Part shown: in pieces, positions 41,120 to 49,178 of the stretch
Layout of the letters: every line of letters starts with the position of its first letter
Position numbering within the stretch: position 1 is the first letter of the stretch
Origin: Pasteurella multocida subsp. multocida OH4807
Lineage (GTDB): Bacteria > Pseudomonadota > Gammaproteobacteria > Enterobacterales > Pasteurellaceae
Direction: 5' to 3'
Assembly: GCA_000973525.1 (NCBI GenBank)
Contig: CP004391.1
Coordinates: 1,930,001-1,994,000, forward strand
DNA: 64,000 nucleotides
Translations under genes and position numbers: made by a program
The notes under the pieces: generated by a model
Seen by the model: only the letters and a program-made list of their open reading frames with translations
Database searches by the model: none
What the model was told of the DNA's origin: nothing

Positions 41120-41530
41120 ATGATTCGGAAAATAGGGGATGTCATGCGTTCTTTCAGCCTTTTATATTTGATGTTATGGTTGGGAGAAAGAATTGCTTCT
41201 TATCTGGATATTGGGATCCCAGGAAGTATTTGGGGATTATTGCTATTGTTTACTTGCTTAACCTTACGTGTGATTAAACTCGAATGGGTGCTCTTTTCTT
41301 CGAATCTGTTGATTCGCTATATGGCGTTGTTATTTGTTCCAGTCAGTGTCGGTATCATCAAATACGCTGATGTCTTGTTTGGTCAAATGAAAATTTTCTT
41401 TATTCCAAATATTGTGAGCACTTGTCTAACTCTTGTGTTGATTGCGTTATTATCTGACTATTTGTTTTCACGAAAATCATTTGCTTATTTGCGTAGAAAA
41501 GTTGCACAGAAAAAAGGAGCACGACGTTGA
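41120..41530 (+). CDS. lrgA: LrgA/CidA-family holin-like membrane protein
   Basis: LrgA-type proteins are small membrane proteins related to holins and, with LrgB, affect autolysis or the export of small metabolites such as pyruvate. The 136-aa protein has four hydrophobic segments and the family motif IASYLDIGIPGSIWGLLLLF near residues 24-43. AGGGGAG precedes the ATG. Its stop overlaps the lrgB start by four bases. The orthologous pair is known in Haemophilus; the exact role in this genus is not settled. Confidence 0.9.
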   Translation: MIRKIGDVMRSFSLLYLMLWLGERIASYLDIGIPGSIWGLLLLFTCLTLRVIKLEWVLFSSNLLIRYMALLFVPVSVGIIKYADVLFGQMKIFFIPNIVSTCLTLVLIALLSDYLFSRKSFAYLRRKVAQKKGARR

Positions 41531-42234
41531 TAAATTACGCTAGCCTTTATCTTTATGCTTATTCTTTGCTTACTTTAGTGGTATTTGTGATCGCAGTAAA
41601 AATAAGCCAACGTTGGAAATCGATCCTCTTTAATTCTTTTGTGTTGACGGTGATGATGTTGGTGATTCTATTACTGAGTAGTAAGATTCCCTATGATGAA
41701 TATTTTATGGGGAATGCCCCTTTGAATAATTTATTAGGTGTAAGTATCGTTGCTTTAGCCGTGCCATTATATGAACAATTGCATCAAATTAGCCGTCATT
41801 GGAAAAGTATCTTATTTATTACTTTGTTCGCCTCTCTTTTTGCTATGTTATCTGGGGCTATGCTTGCATTACTGCTAGGGGCAACACCAGAAATGGTTGC
41901 AACGATTTTGCCTAAATCGGTTACGACGCCAATTGCCATGGCAATTTCAGAAAGCTTAGGCGGCATACCTTCTATTGCTGCTGTGGGGGTACTCATTGCG
42001 GGATTGCAGGGCTCTGTATTTGGATTACTTGTGTTAAGAAAACTCAATACCAAACAGGTTGAAGCTCGTGGTCTTGCAATTGGAGCTGTTTCTCATGCAT
42101 TAGGGACAGTAGCATGTATGGAAAATGATCCAAAAGCAGGAGGCTACAGTTCTATCGCATTAGTATTATGTGGCATTCTTACATCTATATTAGCGCCCCT
42201 TACCTTTAAATTCATTTCTTTTTTGATGGTATAG
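41527..42234 (+). CDS. lrgB: LrgB-family membrane protein, TTG start
   Basis: A 235-aa polytopic membrane protein with the LrgB family signatures: [36 protein letters not shown], then [25 protein letters not shown] and [14 protein letters not shown]. The start codon appears to be TTG at 41527, overlapping the lrgA stop as TTGA, with AAGGAG ten bases upstream. It functions with LrgA. dgt follows after one base, so the three genes form an operon. Confidence 0.92.
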   Translation: MINYASLYLYAYSLLTLVVFVIAVKISQRWKSILFNSFVLTVMMLVILLLSSKIPYDEYFMGNAPLNNLLGVSIVALAVPLYEQLHQISRHWKSILFITLFASLFAMLSGAMLALLLGATPEMVATILPKSVTTPIAMAISESLGGIPSIAAVGVLIAGLQGSVFGLLVLRKLNTKQVEARGLAIGAVSHALGTVACMENDPKAGGYSSIALVLCGILTSILAPLTFKFISFLMV

Positions 42235-42235
42235 T

Positions 42236-43588
42236 ATGAAAGTTCAAGTTGATCCTATTTGGCAAGCTCGTTTTATTGCAGACAAACCACGTGAGAAAGA
42301 TCATCGTCCTGCCTATTGTCGTGATCGGGGACGGATTCTTCATTCGGCAGCATTCCGTTGTTTACAAGCAAAAACTCAAATTCATGCAGTAGGTGAAAAT
42401 GATTTCTATCGCACTCGCTTGACTCATTCTCTTGAAGTTGCACAAATTGGGAGCAGTTTAGTCGCACAAATGCGTTTTGTTGATGCATTTGATAATTTGG
42501 CTCACCAAGTGATGTTGGATAAACATGACTTACAAAAGCAATTAAAAGGCTTATTACCCAGTCGTGATTTAATTGAAAGCCTGTGTTTTGCTCACGATAT
42601 TGGACATCCTCCATTTGGTCATGGTGGTGAGGTAGCGCTAAATTATATGATGCGGTACCATGGTGGATTCGAGGGGAATGCACAGACATTTCGTTTATTA
42701 ACTAAGCTAGAACCGTATACACTTGAAGCTGGAATGAATCTTACTCGGCGCACGATTCTTGGTATTGTGAAATATCCTACTATTTTAGATCAGTCTTCAC
42801 CACAATATCCTCAACTGGCTCATACAGAACATCCTGATCCGCGTTATGTCAAAATTACTGATTGGAAGCCTGGTAAAGGACTGTTTCGTGATGATTTAAA
42901 CATGTTTACTTGGTTACTTGAACCGCTTTCAGAAGCAGACCGCACTTTATTTGGACAGTTTCACTGCGAACGTTTGACCCCTAATGACAGGTTAAGAACT
43001 CGTTATAAATCATTAGATTGTAGTTTAATGGAATTGGCTGATGATATTGCGTATGGTGTACATGACTTAGAAGATGCTATTGTCGTGGGGGTGGTGAATG
43101 TGCATCAATGGCAAGAAGCCGTGTGGGAATTAAGAAAATGTCCGTCGGAATGGATCCAAAACAATATTGATGACATCACAGAAAAATTATTTTCCGATCA
43201 GCATTATTTACGTAAGCATGCTATTGGTGCGTTAGTAAACTATTTTATTACCAATGTGCATTGGACGTTGACGGCGGATTTTGCTGAGCCTTTATTACGC
43301 TATAATGCGGCGTTACCAGAAGAAGTCGTGGCTGTCTTAAATGTCTTTAAAAACTTCGTATGGAAATATGTTATTCGTGATGTGGAAACACAGCGTATAG
43401 AGTATAAAGGACAGCGTATATTGACAGAAATGTTCCAAATTTTTGAATCCGATCCTGAACGTCTTTTGCCTCGTAATACGGCAATGCGTTGGAAAAATGC
43501 AGAAGACACGCGTAAAAAGCGCATTATTTGTGATTATATTGCGGGGATGTCTGATGCGTATGCACTAAAAGTATATCAGCAGTTATAA
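42236..43588 (+). CDS. dgt: Deoxyguanosinetriphosphate triphosphohydrolase-like protein
   Basis: A 450-aa HD-domain dNTP triphosphohydrolase that cleaves dNTPs to nucleoside and triphosphate. Metal ligands are visible in RLTHSLEV (His) and the HD pair in [15 protein letters not shown], with a later Asp in [16 protein letters not shown]. It is shorter than the 505-aa E. coli Dgt and fits the dGTPase-like subgroup, whose preferred substrate differs. Tight linkage to lrgAB (one-base gap) is a notable operon arrangement. Confidence 0.92.
   Translation: MKVQVDPIWQARFIADKPREKDHRPAYCRDRGRILHSAAFRCLQAKTQIHAVGENDFYRTRLTHSLEVAQIGSSLVAQMRFVDAFDNLAHQVMLDKHDLQKQLKGLLPSRDLIESLCFAHDIGHPPFGHGGEVALNYMMRYHGGFEGNAQTFRLLTKLEPYTLEAGMNLTRRTILGIVKYPTILDQSSPQYPQLAHTEHPDPRYVKITDWKPGKGLFRDDLNMFTWLLEPLSEADRTLFGQFHCERLTPNDRLRTRYKSLDCSLMELADDIAYGVHDLEDAIVVGVVNVHQWQEAVWELRKCPSEWIQNNIDDITEKLFSDQHYLRKHAIGALVNYFITNVHWTLTADFAEPLLRYNAALPEEVVAVLNVFKNFVWKYVIRDVETQRIEYKGQRILTEMFQIFESDPERLLPRNTAMRWKNAEDTRKKRIICDYIAGMSDAYALKVYQQL
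42939..42947 (-). repeat. DNA uptake signal core (USS)
   Basis: Exact ACCGCACTT inside dgt. Confidence 0.9.
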
Positions 43589-43723
43589 CCAGCATCAGCT
43601 TGTAAAAAATAGTGATGTCAGCTGTGACAATGTAGGTGTTGCAGTCATCAAATCAAATAAGAAAATCTATATTTAAATATTGTGTTGAAATTGTAGTAAA
43701 ACGTCATTTAACAAAGAGGCATT

Positions 43724-45670
43724 ATGGCATTAATTTCCCTGACTAACGGTTACCTTTCCTTTAGTGATTATCCTTTATTAGATCATACTGAGTTACATAT
43801 TGAGGCTGGCGAGCGAGTTTGTCTTGTTGGACGTAATGGAGCAGGGAAATCGACATTAATGAAAATTTTGTCTGGTGAGGTACAGATGGATGATGGCAGG
43901 CTACAATTTGAAAAAGATTTGGTTGTTTCTCGTTTAGAACAAGACCCACCACGTCATGCATCAGGCAATGTATTTGATTATGTTGCTGAGGGCATTGAGC
44001 ACTTAGCTGAATTATTGAAAGCATATCATCATCTTTCAGCTAGGCTTGAACAAGATTGTAGTGAGTCCGTATTAAATCAGTTAGCGGACATCCAAAGCAA
44101 ACTGGATCATGCAGATGGTTGGCGTTTTGAGAATAAAATTAAAGAAGTATTAGTTAAACTTGCGTTGCATCCAGACACGCCACTTTCTGACCTATCAGGA
44201 GGATGGTTACGTAAAGCCGCACTTGCTCGAGCATTAGTTTGCGATCCAGATGTTTTATTATTAGATGAACCCACAAACCATCTAGATGTAGAGGCAATTG
44301 AATGGCTTGAAACGTTTCTGTTAGGTTTTAGCGGAAGTATTATTTTTATTTCACATGACCGCTCGTTTATTCGCAACATGGCAACACGTATCGTAGATTT
44401 AGATCGGGGACAGTCGGTTTCTTACCCTGGCAACTATGATCTATATCTCAGTACAAAAGAAGAAAATTTACGAGTAGAAGCCTTACAAAATACGCTATTT
44501 GATAAAAAACTCGCACAAGAAGAAGTTTGGATTCGTCAGGGGATTAAAGCGAGAAGAACACGAAATGAAGGGCGGGTAAGAGCATTAAAAGCGTTACGTG
44601 AAGCACGTCGCCAACGTCGAGAAGTATTAGGGGCGGCTAAACTACAAATTGATAATTCAAGTCGATCAGGAAAGATCGTTTTTGAATTAAACAATGTTAG
44701 TTATACCGTTGCAGGTAAAACACTACTGCATAACTTTAGTACCACGATTCTACGTGGTGATAAAATTGCGTTAGTCGGACCAAACGGCTGTGGTAAAACG
44801 ACATTAATTAAACTATTGCTAGGGGAAATCCAACCAACATCAGGTACGATTCGATGTGGGACAAAACTAGAGATTGCTTATTTTGATCAGTACCGTGCGG
44901 ATCTCGATCCAGAAAAGAGCGTCATGGATAATGTTGCAGATGGCAAACAAGATATTGAAGTGAATGGAATAAAACGTCATGTGTTAGGGTATTTGCAAGA
45001 TTTTTTATTTCCCCCTAAGCGTGCTATGACCCCCGTTAAAGCTTTGTCTGGTGGTGAACGAAATCGTTTGTTATTGGCAAAACTCCTATTGAAACCGAAT
45101 AATTTATTGATTCTTGATGAGCCAACTAATGATTTAGATGTGGAAACATTAGAGTTGTTGGAGGAAATCCTGACTGACTATCAAGGTACATTGTTGATTG
45201 TAAGCCATGACCGACAATTTATTGATAACACTGCAACAGAATGTGTCATGTTTGAAGGAGAAGGTGTATTGAATGAATATGTCGGCGGGTTTCACGATGC
45301 GAAACAGCAGCAAGCAAATTATTTCGCTCATAAAGCTGAACAAGCGAATATAAAGCAAAAGCAGACAAATACACCGCTACCAGAAAGTGCGGTTGATATA
45401 GCAACGACTTCGATGGCAACAAAGAGTTCACCGCGCTCAGGAAAATTATCTTATAAAGAACAGCGTGAATTAGAACAGTTACCGCAGCGACTAGAAGAAT
45501 TAGAGGCTGAACTCAATACTTTACAGCGCGAAGTGAGTAGTACGACATTTTTTCAACAGCCTCATGAATATACCTCCGCCAAACTTCAAGCTCTCGCAGA
45601 CGCAGAACAAGCTTTAGAACAAGCTTTTTCTCGCTGGGAAGTGTTAGAGGAGAAGAAAACCAAACATTGA
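43724..45670 (+). CDS. uup: ABC-F ATPase Uup
   Basis: Uup is a soluble ABC-F protein linked to ribosome function and to suppression of transposon excision. The 648-aa protein has two ATPase domains. The first has GRNGAGKST near 37-45, LSGGWLRKAALARAL and LLLDEPTNHLD. The second has GPNGCGKTT, LSGGERNRLLLAKLL and LILDEPTNDLD. A C-terminal coiled coil (about 565-648) is the DNA-binding part in E. coli Uup. A uptake signal lies in the linker before it (45385-45393). Confidence 0.95.
   Translation: MALISLTNGYLSFSDYPLLDHTELHIEAGERVCLVGRNGAGKSTLMKILSGEVQMDDGRLQFEKDLVVSRLEQDPPRHASGNVFDYVAEGIEHLAELLKAYHHLSARLEQDCSESVLNQLADIQSKLDHADGWRFENKIKEVLVKLALHPDTPLSDLSGGWLRKAALARALVCDPDVLLLDEPTNHLDVEAIEWLETFLLGFSGSIIFISHDRSFIRNMATRIVDLDRGQSVSYPGNYDLYLSTKEENLRVEALQNTLFDKKLAQEEVWIRQGIKARRTRNEGRVRALKALREARRQRREVLGAAKLQIDNSSRSGKIVFELNNVSYTVAGKTLLHNFSTTILRGDKIALVGPNGCGKTTLIKLLLGEIQPTSGTIRCGTKLEIAYFDQYRADLDPEKSVMDNVADGKQDIEVNGIKRHVLGYLQDFLFPPKRAMTPVKALSGGERNRLLLAKLLLKPNNLLILDEPTNDLDVETLELLEEILTDYQGTLLIVSHDRQFIDNTATECVMFEGEGVLNEYVGGFHDAKQQQANYFAHKAEQANIKQKQTNTPLPESAVDIATTSMATKSSPRSGKLSYKEQRELEQLPQRLEELEAELNTLQREVSSTTFFQQPHEYTSAKLQALADAEQALEQAFSRWEVLEEKKTKH
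45385..45393 (+). repeat. DNA uptake signal core (USS)
   Basis: Exact AAGTGCGGT inside the C-terminal linker of uup. Confidence 0.9.
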
Positions 45671-45800
45671 TTTTCTTTTATTACTCCTCCTCTACTTTTA
45701 TTGTTGGTATTGTTTGCAGAATGGAATATCTTTTGTCCACTGATAAAAATAATCGGTATTATGTAGCAGTTGCACAAAGACCAATTAACTAAATTTAACT

Positions 45801-45840
45801 AAAATCCTTGTGGTTATTTTTACATCACAAGGATTTTTAT
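45801..45840 (+). promoter_or_regulatory. Hairpin masking the ribosome site of the next gene (or uup terminator)
   Basis: A perfect 12-bp stem AAAATCCTTGTG / CACAAGGATTTT (45801-45812 with 45826-45837) closes a 13-nt loop. The second arm contains AAGGA (45829-45833), which sits nine bases before the ATG at 45843 and is the only good ribosome site for that gene. The T-rich tail also fits an intrinsic terminator for uup. Confidence 0.75.
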
Positions 45841-45842
45841 TT

Positions 45843-46313
45843 ATGGCAAGAATGAGTGGGGAAACCCTTATTCGGCAGAAAATTGCTGAACTTACTCAAC
45901 AAATTACTCACTTTGAGCAATGCATTGAAAAGGCGAAAGAGCATCAAGTAACTCTACAACAAGCATTAGTGGCATTACAGAGTGACCCGTTTTCAAGCCC
46001 TATCAAGAAGGAAAGAAAGAGGAAAGCTAAATCTATTGGTGATGGGAGTGCGATTTCAATATACGCTTATCACCCTAGCGATTATATTGCAAAAGTATTT
46101 AAGAATTGTCCAAATCAATGGATGTCAGCGAAAGAGATAATGTTTAAAGCATTTGAGATTGAAGGGAAAAGAGAGCATAAATCTCAGCATCATTCGATTG
46201 TAACTGCCTTTTCACACGCATTAAGAAGATTACAAGAGAAAGGCATTGTTGAGAGACAGGTTTTGCAAGAGAAATCTTCGGTTAGCCATTTTCTATTTTG
46301 CGACCGAAAGTAA
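45843..46313 (+). CDS. Unknown protein: coiled coil plus winged-helix-like domain
   Basis: I do not recognise this gene. The 156-aa product has an N-terminal helix with coiled-coil spacing (about 5-45), a basic linker (KKERKRKAK, about 56-65), and a C-terminal part (about 85-150) resembling a winged helix (MSAKEIMFKAF, HHSIVTAFSHALRRLQEKGIVERQ). That fits a DNA-binding or regulatory protein. Its last 22 codons overlap, in another frame, the start of the transposase remnant. The natural C-terminus may therefore have been replaced when the element was damaged. Translation may be controlled by the upstream hairpin. Confidence 0.55.
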   Translation: MARMSGETLIRQKIAELTQQITHFEQCIEKAKEHQVTLQQALVALQSDPFSSPIKKERKRKAKSIGDGSAISIYAYHPSDYIAKVFKNCPNQWMSAKEIMFKAFEIEGKREHKSQHHSIVTAFSHALRRLQEKGIVERQVLQEKSSVSHFLFCDRK

Positions 46314-47076
46314 AGGCTTATCCGCCATTACGTTATCACATAAACTCAATGTACAATACAAAACTGCATGGGTGTTGCTACATAAATTTCGTGAATCCCT
46401 TGATAAAGCCAAAGATTTAACTCCACTACATGGCGAGGTTCATATTGATGGAGCTTATACGAACTACTACATTCGCCCTAAAAACTTTCGCCATAAACGT
46501 ATTGATAGACGGAAGAAACGCTATCAACGTGCAGATAAGTCTTGTGTGTTGGTATTCCGTCAACGTGCGGTTAATCAAGAGGTCATGAAAGGGGCTGATA
46601 GAAGTATCGTTGCTTTAGTAAAGGAAGAAAATACGCAAGATATACTTCATTTAACGCAACGATTGGTCAAGCCAAGCAGCACGATTCATGCTGATGAAAA
46701 TCCTGCCTATGACAGCCTTACCTTTTATTATGATTTATGGCGAGTAAATCATTCTCAAGAGTATCGTTCGATTGATGGTATAACGAATAATCTTGCTGAA
46801 TCCTTTTTCGCACGACTACGACGAGCCATTACAGGTATCTACCACAAGATGAACAATAAATATCTGATGTTCTATGCAAATGAAATTGTATGGCGAGAAG
46901 ATAACCGCCGAAAAAGTGTCAAAGAGAAATTTGAGCAATTACTAAAATGTTGCTTAAACACCTTACCTTCACGAGATTTTACAGGTTACTGGCAAGGCAA
47001 TAAAAAAGCTGAAGCATTGTTTGGCTTAGCAAGTCTAACCGCTTCAAACGACTTACACTACATGAATGCAGCATAA
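46285..47076 (+). pseudogene. 5'-truncated IS1595-family transposase
   Basis: About 260 codons read as the DDE domain of an ISXO2-like (IS1595) transposase. The catalytic acids are all present: Asp in VHIDGAYTN, Asp in IHADENPAY and Glu in TNNLAESFFARLRRAI. The KLNVQYKTAWVLLHKFRES segment is the normal helix-turn-helix just before the DDE part. The N-terminal zinc-ribbon region (roughly 70-80 residues) and its start are missing, and the frame runs directly out of the preceding gene. The fragment is probably not functional, though an internal start cannot be excluded. Confidence 0.8.
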
Positions 47077-47096
47077 ACAAAAAACCAATGTACACC
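46285..47096 (+). mobile_element. Remnant of an IS1595-family insertion sequence
   Basis: The transposase 3' part is followed within 20 bases by GGTGTACATTGG read on the minus strand (ending near 47096), a candidate right end. No matching left end is found between uup and the junction at about 46285. The left boundary is approximate. Confidence 0.6.
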
Positions 47097-47175
47097 TTAC
47101 TCAAATATTTTATGGGTAATTAAAAATGTTTATGGTGGCTTTTCTTTATACGGAATATGTATAAAATCTCCCACA

Positions 47176-47256
47176 ATGCTTCACATGTATAAAAAAATAT
47201 CTCTTACCGCAAGAGTAAATATCGCTTATCGTAATGGAAGATTTGCTGTGAATTAA
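47176..47256 (+). CDS. Possible 26-aa peptide or gene-end remnant
   Basis: A short ATG-started frame of 26 codons lies between the transposase remnant and the pyruvyltransferase gene. It ends in YRNGRFAVN, which looks like the C-terminal strand of a larger protein. There is no clear ribosome site. It may be debris from the rearrangement that damaged the insertion sequence. Confidence 0.15.
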   Translation: MLHMYKKISLTARVNIAYRNGRFAVN

Positions 47257-47290
47257 AAAGCCTTTAGCTTTATTGAGCCAAAGGCTTTCT
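47256..47290 (-). terminator. Terminator of the pyruvyltransferase gene
   Basis: A 9-bp stem AAAGCCTTT / AAAGGCTTT (47257-47265 with 47280-47288) spans the stop codon of the minus-strand gene. On the minus strand it is followed by CTTTTTAATT. Confidence 0.8.
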
Positions 47291-48265
47291 TTTTGAGATT
47301 AACTGTTTGATTTTTTGACTTTGTGCAACTGCTACATAATACCGAAAATAATTGTAATTTTTTCCATATGAATTATTACAAACTTGATTTGGTAGGTGTA
47401 ATAAGCAAGATAAAATATGTGCATGAAGTCGGCTTGTAATTACTTCATCGTATTTTAGAAATTCGCTAATGACATAGTGGATAATCTCTTTAGTGTAATT
47501 AAGCCACATTTTATGAGCAATTTTGCTCAAAAAAGTACTGTTTGTTTTCTTCGATAATTTGAGCAATCTTTTTATTAGTTTATATCTGAGAGAATGATAA
47601 TACTTTCTGGGTAATAGAGTATCCCAGTCTTTAATACTCGCATTTTCAGGCAATATACTAGTAATTTTTTCTTCAATTTCTGTTTTTTCTATATCGGTGC
47701 GTAGGAAATAGAGTATTTTTTTATTTTGTATTGTCACATCACGATATGGAAAATCAGCATAAAGCTGGTGAGCCATATCTGGGCAAAGGTAAACATGTTT
47801 TGAAAAATGTTTTAGCAATTCTGCCGACTCACGATCTCTAGCAAATAAGTGACAATCTAGATGTTGAGTAAAAATATTAATACTTTTGGTCATATCTCCT
47901 TCAAAAAAAACCGTTTGCGGAAGTACGATCACACGATTATTAGGAAAGTGCCTAATAATTGTTTCTCGGATATTTTGGTGATTAGTGTAGATGTCACCGA
48001 AGTTTCCTCCACCTTGGCAAATGATAGTGGTTTTCTCAGTAATGAGTTGTTTTGCTTTTTCTAGATCAAAAGATAGAATGCATGCACGCAATTTAGGGGT
48101 TATACCATTCTGTTCAAAGTATCTTTCTGTCCCATGGTATATAAGTAAATCTCCTACATTAAAATAGAATGGAATATCAATATAAAACACATCATTTTTA
48201 TCAATAATGAGCTCTGTGATAATATTTAAGTTGTCTTTTAGTGTAGATAAAGTTGAGTTTTGCAT
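47270..48265 (-). CDS. Polysaccharide pyruvyl transferase family protein
   Basis: A 331-aa member of the PF04230 family, which transfers pyruvyl ketal groups or, in some members, sugars, to surface polysaccharides. Family marks are NVGDLLIYHG (36-45), the QGGGNFGD loop (84-91) and TSRLHAHILSCLLHLP near the C-terminus. It has no signal peptide. It follows a GT25 glycosyltransferase (49-base gap), suggesting joint work on lipooligosaccharide or capsule. The exact donor and acceptor cannot be read. The gene is more AT-rich than its neighbours and lies beside an insertion-sequence remnant. Confidence 0.82.
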   Translation of the reverse strand: MQNSTLSTLKDNLNIITELIIDKNDVFYIDIPFYFNVGDLLIYHGTERYFEQNGITPKLRACILSFDLEKAKQLITEKTTIICQGGGNFGDIYTNHQNIRETIIRHFPNNRVIVLPQTVFFEGDMTKSINIFTQHLDCHLFARDRESAELLKHFSKHVYLCPDMAHQLYADFPYRDVTIQNKKILYFLRTDIEKTEIEEKITSILPENASIKDWDTLLPRKYYHSLRYKLIKRLLKLSKKTNSTFLSKIAHKMWLNYTKEIIHYVISEFLKYDEVITSRLHAHILSCLLHLPNQVCNNSYGKNYNYFRYYVAVAQSQKIKQLISKRKPLAQ

Positions 48266-48314
48266 AGTGTTTTTTTATTTATTAGATAGTTTGAAGATAT
48301 CTTGGGTTTAGTTT

Positions 48315-49121
48315 TTATTCAAATGGAATAATTTTTCTTTTTTTCTTTAAGTAAAGTCTATATGGTTTAGTGATCCCTTTCATGAATAACAGCCATATAT
48401 TTAGTTTATCTTTATAAGAATTAAGTTTTGCATTTTGTTGTCTTTCATAGGAAAGTTGGCTTTTTATTTCAGCTAGACTTTGTTGATGTTGTGGTAGTTG
48501 CATACAAATCGCAGGAGTTAATTGATAATATGAGACAATTTTTTTGTTTAGTGCAATATTAAACATCAGGATATCAATAGGTCTCAGCTGCTCATTTTTT
48601 AGTTTTTGAAATTCTGATAGTAGTAACTGCGCAGCTTGGTAAGAAATAATATATCCAGCTGTTCCTACATGTTCACTATGTAACTTGTCAAAATATCGGT
48701 TTTCGAATGCGGCTATTTTACTTGTTTGTGTATTTACTTTTTGTAAAAACGTTTCTAGTTTGATGATAAACGCTTCCTCTTTTGAAAAACGTTCATATAA
48801 CCAATCATATTCGTTTAAAAATTTAGAGGCATTTTCTCCTAATAGCACATCATCTTCAAAGATACTAATAAAAGGCATATTTTCGTTAATACATCGTTGC
48901 CAAAGCAACAAATGGCTCATTAAACATGCTTTTTCACCAGGTGTTTGATTTTTATGTTCAAGTAATTCGGGAAGTAGATGACGGATTTCTTCACTTAACT
49001 GTTGAGATGGGGTTAACGCATCAAAAAACTCGAAGGATATATTGTGGCGCCCAAATTCTTGTCTGATATGGTCTCGGCGAGCATGAGCATTCGTTAAGCT
49101 AATAACATAGTTAGTATGCAT
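48315..49121 (-). CDS. Glycosyltransferase family 25 (LPS outer core type)
   Basis: A 268-aa GT25 protein, the family of Lic2A, LpsA and LgtB, which add galactose or glucose to lipooligosaccharide. It begins directly with the donor-site fold (YVISLTNAHARRDHI). The family segment GEKACLMSHLLLWQRC is at 62-77, and the metal-binding acidic motif IFEDDVLLG has EDD at 89-91. The basic C-terminal tail (KPYRLYLKKKRK) may bind membrane. No tetranucleotide repeats of the Haemophilus phase-variable type are present. Acceptor and sugar are unknown. Confidence 0.85.
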   Translation of the reverse strand: MHTNYVISLTNAHARRDHIRQEFGRHNISFEFFDALTPSQQLSEEIRHLLPELLEHKNQTPGEKACLMSHLLLWQRCINENMPFISIFEDDVLLGENASKFLNEYDWLYERFSKEEAFIIKLETFLQKVNTQTSKIAAFENRYFDKLHSEHVGTAGYIISYQAAQLLLSEFQKLKNEQLRPIDILMFNIALNKKIVSYYQLTPAICMQLPQHQQSLAEIKSQLSYERQQNAKLNSYKDKLNIWLLFMKGITKPYRLYLKKKRKIIPFE

Positions 49122-49140
49122 GTGACAACCTTAAAGTATG

Positions 49141-49173
49141 ATAATAAAAAAGGTAAACTTTTGTTCACCTTTT
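49141..49173 (-). terminator. Terminator of the sodium symporter gene
   Basis: On the minus strand AAAAGGTGAAC and GTTTACCTTTT pair (one mismatch) around a four-base loop and end in a T tract, a few bases past the symporter stop. Confidence 0.85.
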
Positions 49174-49178
49174 CAATC

